Assembly (NCBI GenBank): GCA_035308365.1
Contig: DATGGU010000109.1
Coordinates: 1 to 20,763, forward strand
Source of the DNA: PALSA-505 sp035308365
GTDB lineage: Bacteria > Actinomycetota > Actinomycetes > Streptosporangiales > Streptosporangiaceae
DNA: 20,763 nt
Direction: 5' to 3'
The translations under genes and the position numbers were made by a program. Under the pieces are notes generated by a model, which was given only the letters and a program-made list of their open reading frames with translations, did not search any database and was not told the DNA's origin. Each line of letters opens with the position of its first letter. Positions within the stretch are counted from its first letter, which is position 1. Shown here in pieces: positions 15,602 to 20,763 of this stretch.

Positions 15602-16604
15602 GGCGTGGCGGGCCGGTGGAGGCGCGTTCGCACAGGTGGGGCTGCTGCAGGATGCGCCGGTGCCGGGTCTTGCTGTCGATGGCCTTGAGTATCAGCTTGA
15701 CCGAGCCCTGGACGATCTCGTCAATGTCCCAGTCCACGGTGGTCAGGCCGGGTGTGAGCAGGCCCGACATGGGGTGGTTGTCGTAGCCGACGATGGACAG
15801 GTCGGCCGGGATCGACATGCCCAGCGAGCGGGCGGCAGCATAGGCACCATAAGCGATCGAGTCGGAGAAGCAGAACAGCGCGGTCGGCCGGTCGGGCTTG
15901 TCCAGCACGGTCCGCGCCACCTCGGTGGCCGCTGCCAGGGGCGAGCCCGCGGTCACCATGCTGACCTCCAGCGACAGCCGGTCCGCCTCGGTGCTCACCC
16001 GCAGCTCGGCGGGGCGGTCCGGGGTGCTCGGGCGGGTGGGGGTGAGCACAGTGATCTGCCGGTGGCCGAGGGCCTGCAGGTGGCTGAGTGCCAGGCTCAC
16101 CCCGGCCCGGTTGTCGAACAGCACCTCACCCACGGTCCCGCGGCCGTGCAGCGCGTCCCCGATGGACACGATGGGCAGGCGCTCGCCCAGCTCAGCCCAC
16201 TGCGACGAGGAAGGGTCGAGGGGCTGGACGATGAGGCCGTCCACCCGCTGGTCCCTGAGCTGGCGGGCGAGGACCTGCTCCCGGCCCGGATCGCCGCCGG
16301 CGTCGACGAGCAGGGCATAGCGGTCGCGGGCGAGCAACCCGCGGCCGATCCGCACGCCGAGCAGTTGCTGCCAGAGATCCTCCAGCGAGCCGCAGAGCAG
16401 CCCGACCATGCCGGTCCGGCCGCTGGCCAGGGCGCGGGCGATAGGGTCCGCTTCGTAGCCGAGTTCGGCGGCCGCCTGGCGGACCCGTTCCTGGGTCTCG
16501 TCCGAGGTTTGCATGCCACGCAGCGCATAGGAGACGGCGGCTGGGGACAATCCCGTCGCGTCGGCGACGTCACGGATCGTGGCGCGCTTGCGCGGGTCCG
16601 GCAC
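15597..16604 (-). CDS. LacI-family transcriptional repressor
   Basis: From GTG 16604 the protein has 335 residues, standard for LacI/GalR regulators. Residues 8-30 are the helix-turn-helix (ATIRDVADATGLSPAAVSYA), followed by the hinge helix (residues about 48-61, LGYEADPIARALAS) and a periplasmic-binding-like effector domain with the typical TGMVGLLCGSLEDLW opening, DQRVDGLIVQPLD, GLTTVDWD and a Leu/Glu-rich end. Upstream in-frame codons exist, but they are not helix-turn-helix-like. A -10 box ends 8 nt before GTG and no ribosome site is present, indicating a leaderless mRNA. Neighbours are not sugar genes, so its effector is unknown. Operator-like sites of the correct kind (centre CG) lie about 0.85 kb away at 17439-17476. 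Confidence 0.94.
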   Translation of the reverse strand: MPDPRKRATIRDVADATGLSPAAVSYALRGMQTSDETQERVRQAAAELGYEADPIARALASGRTGMVGLLCGSLEDLWQQLLGVRIGRGLLARDRYALLVDAGGDPGREQVLARQLRDQRVDGLIVQPLDPSSSQWAELGERLPIVSIGDALHGRGTVGEVLFDNRAGVSLALSHLQALGHRQITVLTPTRPSTPDRPAELRVSTEADRLSLEVSMVTAGSPLAAATEVARTVLDKPDRPTALFCFSDSIAYGAYAAARSLGMSIPADLSIVGYDNHPMSGLLTPGLTTVDWDIDEIVQGSVKLILKAIDSKTRHRRILQQPHLCERASTGPPRR

Positions 16605-16917
16605 GTGGTCATCGTATAGCCCGGGTAAAACAGTACGGGTTGATGACGCGCCAGGCGGGCCACGCGCGAACCCGGGTGGAACTCGCGGACACCGGGTGAC
16701 CGGGGGCGGCTGCCACGAGTCGTCCGGATCCGGCCGATTGGGCCGTCCCTTGTGTCTCAGTAATGCTTTTTGCCTACACTTGGTACCGCCTGACGCTCCT
16801 GCGTCCGGCCGCTGAACCGGCGAAATCCTGGGAGAACGCCGGCCGGCACGACAACGCCCCTGCGGTGTGGTCGTCACTATCACTACCGGAATCCGCGCCG
16901 CGTAGGGGGACCGAGCA
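16605..16917. other. Divergent non-coding region between the LacI-family gene and the Imm1-like gene
   Basis: This 313-nt stretch has no credible gene. It holds the leaderless promoter of the regulator at its left end and, for the plus strand, TTGTGT (16750-16755) with TACACT (16775-16780), a 19-nt spacer, as a possible promoter giving a leader of about 130 nt. The sequence around 16755-16785 is AT-richer than its flanks. No tRNA, riboswitch or repeat was recognised, and no copy of the three-site motif at 17439-17476 was seen. Confidence 0.35.
16613..16618 (-). promoter_or_regulatory. -10 element of the LacI-family gene, leaderless
   Basis: TATACG on the minus strand sits 8 nt ahead of the GTG at 16604, putting transcription start on or next to the start codon. 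An ATG inside this stretch (TACGATGACC) is out of frame. No clear -35 element is visible. Confidence 0.5.
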
Positions 16918-17412
16918 ATGCTCGTCGTGTGGCAGTACAGGCACGCCACCAGCCCGGCCAGCCAGGACATCCAGAGCCCGGCCGCATTGCACGCCCTATT
17001 ACGAGTGCTGGACCAGCGAGCCGCCGCCGACGGTTACCCCCATGCCGTGCTTCTTTCGGCCAGCACCCGGCTGTCCCGGCTGGGTGTGGGCGTTCATAAC
17101 GACGGGCAGGGGCCGCAGCCCGAACTGACCCTGGTCGTCGGGGCCGACGATACCCCCGTGCTGTGGTGGGACAGCCTGCCCGCCGCGCGGCGGATCAGCG
17201 TCGGACCGCGCCGGGTCAGCCAGCCGGAGCCGCAGGACTTCTTCGGCTACCACTCCGGCGGGCAGCAACGCTACGCGCCGGAGTCCTCGCTGGTCTCCCG
17301 GGATGACTCCTGGCAGGCGGGCAGGCTGTTCCTGACCAGCGGCGGGCGCCGGCCCGCCACCATCACCTGGCGCACTCCCTCGCTCATGGCGGCTCCCGGA
17401 CTCCGCGCTTGA
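16918..17412 (+). CDS. Imm1-like small protein
   Basis: This 164-residue protein has no signal peptide or membrane segment. The order of features (ELTLVVGADDTPVLWW, then a Tyr/Gly-rich stretch FFGYHSGGQQRYAP, an acidic helix start VSRDDSWQAGRLFLTSG and the end RRPATITW) resembles actinobacterial Imm1-family immunity proteins, which neutralise nucleic-acid deaminase or other polymorphic toxins. This match is by eye. In that family the VGDD and W positions and the GG-RP ending are characteristic. A GGGGG ribosome site about 9 nt before ATG supports the start. No toxin gene is adjacent, so it would be an orphan immunity gene or a relative with another role. Confidence 0.6.
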   Translation: MLVVWQYRHATSPASQDIQSPAALHALLRVLDQRAAADGYPHAVLLSASTRLSRLGVGVHNDGQGPQPELTLVVGADDTPVLWWDSLPAARRISVGPRRVSQPEPQDFFGYHSGGQQRYAPESSLVSRDDSWQAGRLFLTSGGRRPATITWRTPSLMAAPGLRA

Positions 17413-17438
17413 CACCACTGTCGCCCCGGCGTTATCAC

Positions 17439-17477
17439 TTAAGCGATTCACTTAACCGTTTCAGTGAAACGGTTAAG
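17439..17477. promoter_or_regulatory. Three phased LacI-type operator-like sites
   Basis: Three 12-mers are related as TTAANCGNTTCA: TTAAGCGATTCA (17439-17450), TTAACCGTTTCA (17452-17463) and, inverted, TGAAACGGTTAA (17465-17476). Their centres are exactly 13 bp apart. The second and third form a perfect inverted repeat of 27 bp (13-bp arms, one centre base, 17451-17477). The central CG and flanking AA/TT are typical for LacI/GalR operators. The block lies 125 nt upstream of the cupin gene and 26 nt after the Imm1-like gene. Confidence 0.6.
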
Positions 17478-17602
17478 CCCCTCCCCGGGGCAGACCGGCC
17501 GGCCATCCGTTCACGCACGGCCCACGGCCACTGCGGCGCGCTCGCTCCCAGCGGCATGGCGCCGGCGGCGCCCGCCTATCGCAGAGAGGATGGTAGAGCA
17601 CC

Positions 17603-18115
17603 ATGGGTTTTCCGGAACTGCCCGGCAGGAACCTCAGCAAGGCTGAGCTGGCCGAGCTGGCCAACGACATCGCCACCCGGCCAGAACTGTGGAGTCACCT
17701 GGTGGCCTTCCCCGCGGATAGGCGGCACTACGTGTCGCTGTACCGGGACGAGCACGTCGATGCGTGGCTGATCTGCTGGACGTCCGACAGCGACACGGGG
17801 TGGCATGACCACGATGGGTCGGCCGGGGCGGTCCGGATGGTGACCGGCGCGCTGACCGAGAGCAACCCGAGGCTGGGCGGCACACCCGCCGAGACGGTGG
17901 TGCCGGCCGGGACCTCCTTCACCTATGAGCCGGACCACATTCACCGGCTGACCGGGACGGCGGCACAGAGCGTGTCGATCCACGTCTACTCGCCACCGTT
18001 GCAGCGGATGGGCCAGTACCGCACCGACGGCCGGGGAGTCATGCGCCGGGTGCCCATCGGCTACTCGGAGGAACTGCGCGAGGTCGCGCCGGCCAGCCCG
18101 GTGGCCGTGGGTTAG
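17603..18115 (+). CDS. Cysteine dioxygenase-family cupin
   Basis: This 170-residue protein is a cupin of the cysteine dioxygenase (thiol dioxygenase) family, which uses non-haem Fe(II) and oxygen to make sulfinic acids from cysteine or similar thiols. The iron ligands are visible: H68 and H70 in TGWHDHDGSAGAV and H114 in DHIHRLTG, and the family ending SIHVYSPPLQRMGQY (125-139) carries the conserved Tyr-Ser-Pro. The length (about 170-200) is right for bacterial members. A GAGG motif about 12 nt upstream is the only ribosome site. The three-site operator block at 17439-17477 probably controls it. The stop overlaps the stop of the convergent polymerase gene by 4 nt. Cysteine versus mercaptopropionate as substrate cannot be settled here. 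Confidence 0.85.
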   Translation: MGFPELPGRNLSKAELAELANDIATRPELWSHLVAFPADRRHYVSLYRDEHVDAWLICWTSDSDTGWHDHDGSAGAVRMVTGALTESNPRLGGTPAETVVPAGTSFTYEPDHIHRLTGTAAQSVSIHVYSPPLQRMGQYRTDGRGVMRRVPIGYSEELREVAPASPVAVG

Positions 18116-19035
18116 TCAAGGCCGTCGCGTTCCGCCCAGCCGAGCAGCGTGTCCAGCCGGTAGGGGTGGTCGTCGATGCCCGCGTGCAGGTCGCCGAGCC
18201 TGGCGAACCTGGCCGGCACCGTCGCGATGGTGAACTCGCGCGGGTCGGCGTCGTCGATCTCGTCCCAGCCGATGGGTGTGGAGACAGTGGCCTCGGGGAC
18301 GCCTCGCACCGAGTAGGCGCTGGCGATGGTGTGGTCCCGGGTGTTCTGGTTGTAGTCGACGAACAGCTTGGCAGGATCACGGTCCTTGCGCCACCAGGTG
18401 GTGGTGACCACGTCGGGCGCGCGGCGCTCGACCTCTTTGGCGAAGGCGTGCGCGGCCCGGCGCAGGTCGGCGAAGCTCCACCGCGGCTCGATCCGGACGT
18501 AGACGTGCAGGCCGTTACCGCCTGAGGTCTTGGGCCAGCCGGCCGCGCCCAGCTCGTCCAGCAGTTCGCGCACGACGTGGGCGACCCGGCGAACCGTCGC
18601 GAACCCGCAATCGGGCATGGGGTCGAGGTCGATCCGCCACTCGTCGGGCAGCTCGGTGTCGGCCCGGCGGGAGTTCCACGGATGGAACTCCACGGTGGAC
18701 ATCTGGACCGCCCACACGACGCTGGCCAGTTCGGTGACGCACAGCTCGTCGGCGTGCCGCCCGTAGCGGGGGAAGTGCACCCGCACCGTCTCCAGCCACG
18801 GCGGCGCGCCGCCGGGCACCCGCTTCTGGTGCACCTTCTCCCCGGTCACCCCGGACGGGAATCGGTGCAGCATGCACGGCCGCTCGCGCAGCGCGCGCAC
18901 GATGCCCTCGCCCACCGACAGGTAGTACCGGGCCAGGTCAAGCTTGGTCTCCCCGCGGGCAGGAAAGTAGACCCGGTCCGGATTGGAGATCCGCACCGTC
19001 CGCTCCCCCACCTCCAGCTCCACCCCGTCAGTCAT
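18112..19035 (-). CDS. Stand-alone LigD-type primase-polymerase
   Basis: The 307-residue protein corresponds to the polymerase domain of LigD, an archaeo-eukaryotic primase that fills gaps during bacterial non-homologous end joining. The catalytic aspartates D136 and D138 (RIDLDP) and D227 (LFVDYNQN) match Mycobacterium LigD D137, D139 and D227 almost residue for residue. SGGNGLHVYV (171-180), with H177, is the nucleotide site. Opening residues (VRISNPDRVYFP, KLDLARYY) and the ending (WAERDGLD) are also typical. Neither the nuclease nor the ligase domain is fused, and no Ku or ligase gene is in the window. ATG 19035 has no ribosome site; TAGCGT (minus strand, 19042-19047) 6 nt upstream suggests a leaderless transcript. 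Its 5' end abuts the divergent TPP-riboswitch promoter. Confidence 0.93.
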   Translation of the reverse strand: MTDGVELEVGERTVRISNPDRVYFPARGETKLDLARYYLSVGEGIVRALRERPCMLHRFPSGVTGEKVHQKRVPGGAPPWLETVRVHFPRYGRHADELCVTELASVVWAVQMSTVEFHPWNSRRADTELPDEWRIDLDPMPDCGFATVRRVAHVVRELLDELGAAGWPKTSGGNGLHVYVRIEPRWSFADLRRAAHAFAKEVERRAPDVVTTTWWRKDRDPAKLFVDYNQNTRDHTIASAYSVRGVPEATVSTPIGWDEIDDADPREFTIATVPARFARLGDLHAGIDDHPYRLDTLLGWAERDGLD

Positions 19036-19075
19036 ACCGAGACGCTAACAAAATCCCAGGCCAGCGGAACCGGGG

Positions 19076-19104
19076 CTGACGACTCAGCCGGGCAGAGGTA
19101 ATGT
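19076..19104 (+). promoter_or_regulatory. Promoter of the TPP riboswitch / cytX transcript
   Basis: CTGACG (19076-19081) and TAATGT (19099-19104) are 17 nt apart, a good housekeeping-type promoter. Transcription would begin near 19111, a few bases before the riboswitch aptamer, so almost no leader precedes it. The predicted promoter lies 40 nt from the LigD-like start on the opposite strand. Confidence 0.6.
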
Positions 19105-19116
19105 CGGACTGACAAC

Positions 19117-19220
19117 CACACGGGAGCTCGGGCTGACCGGGCTGAGAGGGTGGCTGGGCCGATCGGCCCCACGCGCCACCGACCGTCGGAACCTGTCCGG
19201 GTAATGCCGGCGTAGGGAGG
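19117..19220 (+). promoter_or_regulatory. TPP (thiamine pyrophosphate) riboswitch
   Basis: The conserved blocks of the THI element are in order: CACACGGGAGC (19117-19127), GCTGAGAGGG (19141-19150), a variable stem around 19155-19172, GGAACCTGTCCGGGTAATGCC (19188-19208, read in parts) and GCGTAGGGA (19210-19218). The last block runs straight into the ribosome site: AGGGAGG (19214-19220) is 4-5 nt before the GTG start of the permease. Ligand binding would therefore hide this site, giving translational control with thiamine repressing uptake. This is the classical arrangement in actinobacterial thi genes; the TPP ligand follows from the family. Confidence 0.95.
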
Positions 19221-19224
19221 CGCT

Positions 19225-20640
19225 GTGACCTACACACCTACCACCCCGCAGACGTTCACCACCGTCCCCGGCGACCGTCACTCCGAGGTCGGCCGCAACC
19301 TTGCCGAGCCGGTGCCCAAGGCGCTCAGCCTGGTGGACCAGCTCGGCCTGTGGGGCAACCTGGGCGTGAGCCTGCTCGGCTTCACCGGGGCCATCTTCGT
19401 GCTGCAGCCCGGCGGCCCGGGCACTGCGGAGCTGTCGATGGCCGCCGGGCTGACCGCGATCGTCGTGGGGACGCTGCTCGGCACCCTGCCGACCGCGCTG
19501 GCCGGGCTGCCCGGCGCCCGCACCGGGGCCCCGGCCATGGTGCTGCTGCGCGGGCTGTTCGGCGCCCGGCTGTCCTACCTGCCCACGGCGGTGAACATCC
19601 TGCAGTGCCTCGGCTGGGGCATCTTCGAGCTGGTAACCATCGCCACCGCGGCGCACACGATCGCCCCGGCGCTGCCCCGGCCGGCCTACGTGCTCATCGC
19701 CGGGGTGATCACCGGGGTGCTGGCGGTTCACCCGCTCGGCTTCATCCGCACGCTGCGGCGCTACGTGACGGCCGCCGTGGTGATCGTGCTGGCATACCTG
19801 TTCATCCAGCTCATCCGTCATCCATTGCCCGCCTTCGGGCACGGCACCTGGTCCGGGTACTGGGCGGCGACCGACACCGTGGTGGGAGCGGCGATCTCGT
19901 TCGCGCCGCTGGCGGCCGACTACACCAGGCACTCGCGCACCGGCCGGGGCGCCGTCGCCGGGGCGATGATCGGCTACAGCACCACCCAGATCCTGTGCTA
20001 CGTGATCGGGCTGCTCGCGCTGCTCACCGTGGCCCACAACCCGGCCAACATCTACGGTGCCTTCATCGCGCTGCCCGCCGGGACCATCGGCTTCGCCATC
20101 CTGGCCGCCCGAGAGCTGGACCAGTCGTTCGCCGACGTGTACTCCACCGCGGTATCGGCGCAGAACCTGCGGCCACTGTGGGACCGCCGGGTGCTCGCGG
20201 TCAGCATCACGGCGGCGACCACCGCCGGGGCGCTCTGGCTGAACATCGCCGACTACGAGAACTTCCTCGTCCTGCTCGGCTCGGTGTTCGTGCCGATGTC
20301 AGCCGTGCTGATCATGGACTTCTTCGTCCTGTCGGCCGGGCGCTGGGACCTGTCCGGCCGGGCGCGGTCGCGGTGGCTCATGCTGCTGCCCTGGGCGGCC
20401 GGGTTCGTCACCTACCAGCTCATCAACCCCGGTTACATCTCCTGGTGGGTGTCGGCCTGGGGGCATGTCGCCCAGGCGATCGGGTTCACGCCGGCCACCT
20501 GGATGTCCGCGTCGATCTGCTCGTTCGCGGTCGCCGCGGTGGCCACCCTGCTCGTCGGCGGGCTGACGTCGGTGGTACGTAACCGTGGCCGCGGTGCACC
20601 ACCCGGCGGGCGGGACGGGGCGGTGACCGGGGCGCGATGA
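19225..20640 (+). CDS. cytX: NCS1-family permease, probable hydroxymethylpyrimidine transporter CytX
   Basis: The 471-residue protein has about 12 membrane segments and the NCS1 (purine-cytosine/allantoin permease) pattern: VDQLGLWGNLGVSLLGFTGA (the conserved Asn and Gly of helix 1), RTGAPAMVLLRGLFG, LGWGIFELV, and IADYENFLVLLGSVFVPM near residue 350. In this family Asp/Trp/Asn residues bind pyrimidines or similar bases in the membrane. Translation begins at GTG 19225 after GGAGG. The upstream TPP riboswitch points to thiamine salvage, so 4-amino-5-hydroxymethyl-2-methylpyrimidine is the most likely cargo rather than cytosine. The C-terminus is a short Gly/Arg tail. Its stop overlaps the next start (ATGA), so the following gene is co-transcribed. 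Confidence 0.9.
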   Translation: MTYTPTTPQTFTTVPGDRHSEVGRNLAEPVPKALSLVDQLGLWGNLGVSLLGFTGAIFVLQPGGPGTAELSMAAGLTAIVVGTLLGTLPTALAGLPGARTGAPAMVLLRGLFGARLSYLPTAVNILQCLGWGIFELVTIATAAHTIAPALPRPAYVLIAGVITGVLAVHPLGFIRTLRRYVTAAVVIVLAYLFIQLIRHPLPAFGHGTWSGYWAATDTVVGAAISFAPLAADYTRHSRTGRGAVAGAMIGYSTTQILCYVIGLLALLTVAHNPANIYGAFIALPAGTIGFAILAARELDQSFADVYSTAVSAQNLRPLWDRRVLAVSITAATTAGALWLNIADYENFLVLLGSVFVPMSAVLIMDFFVLSAGRWDLSGRARSRWLMLLPWAAGFVTYQLINPGYISWWVSAWGHVAQAIGFTPATWMSASICSFAVAAVATLLVGGLTSVVRNRGRGAPPGGRDGAVTGAR

Positions 20641-20763
20641 CCGGACCGCCCGCGCCCGCCGGGGATCCCGGCCCGGTGCCGCGCCGGCCCGAGGCGGCCG
20701 TGGCGCCGTTCCGCGGCCACGGCATGGGCCGGGATCTTGTCGAGCCCGACTGGCCGCCGCTCA
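20637..20763 (+). CDS. Start of an unrecognised gene, co-transcribed with cytX
   Basis: ATG at 20637 overlaps the cytX stop (ATGA). Only about 42 residues are available: a Pro/Ala-rich N-terminus and then GHGMGRDLVEPDWPPL, cut by the window end. The residues seen resemble the start of some actinobacterial phosphotransferase-like (kinase) proteins, but this is too short to establish. Being the second gene under the TPP riboswitch, it may act in thiamine salvage. Confidence 0.5.
   Translation, partial: MTGPPAPAGDPGPVPRRPEAAVAPFRGHGMGRDLVEPDWPPL

Noticed and set aside
17451..17477. The 27-bp inverted repeat as a terminator of the Imm1-like gene.
   Set aside because: There is no T-tract, and a third equal site at the same 13-bp phase is unexplained by a hairpin; operator use fits better, although both roles are possible.

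Overview
The window is high-GC DNA (roughly 70% by eye) with strong GC bias at third codon positions, short gaps, ATGA-type start/stop overlaps and several apparently leaderless promoters. Together with a TPP-riboswitch-controlled permease, a stand-alone LigD-type polymerase and an XRE regulator of actinomycete style, this suggests a filamentous or soil Actinomycetota chromosome. I cannot name the genus.

Layout. Positions 1-392 hold the 5' part of a minus-strand XRE-type regulator with a palindromic operator candidate upstream. Positions 537-6343 (minus) are a histidine-degradation operon: hutU, an M20-family amidohydrolase, hutF, then a serine beta-lactamase-like hydrolase. Positions 6464-10057 (minus) are a complete quaternary-amine-type (OpuC/QAT) ABC importer, ended by a perfect 15-bp hairpin. 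Facing it, at 10337-11785 (plus), is a histidine ammonia-lyase homologue. The urocanate branch can be read as lyase -> HutU -> (imidazolonepropionase HutI, not in the window) -> HutF -> M20 enzyme as a likely N-formylglutamate deformylase, with the importer probably feeding it. The lyase is unusual: the Ala-Ser-Gly tripeptide that forms the MIO cofactor reads Gly-Thr-Gly, while other active-site positions look conserved. I consider this the most interesting signal in the window.

Positions 11936-20763 are a mosaic of single genes: a nitronate-monooxygenase-like flavoenzyme, a small His-rich protein, a channel-like membrane protein, NAD kinase, a LacI-family regulator, an Imm1-like protein, a cysteine-dioxygenase-family cupin, a LigD-type primase-polymerase, and a TPP-riboswitch-controlled CytX-type permease followed by the start of another gene. 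A phased array of three LacI-type operator-like sites lies ahead of the cupin gene and may be a target of the nearby LacI regulator.

No rRNA, tRNA, CRISPR array or insertion sequence was seen. All assignments come from reading motifs; no database search was run.
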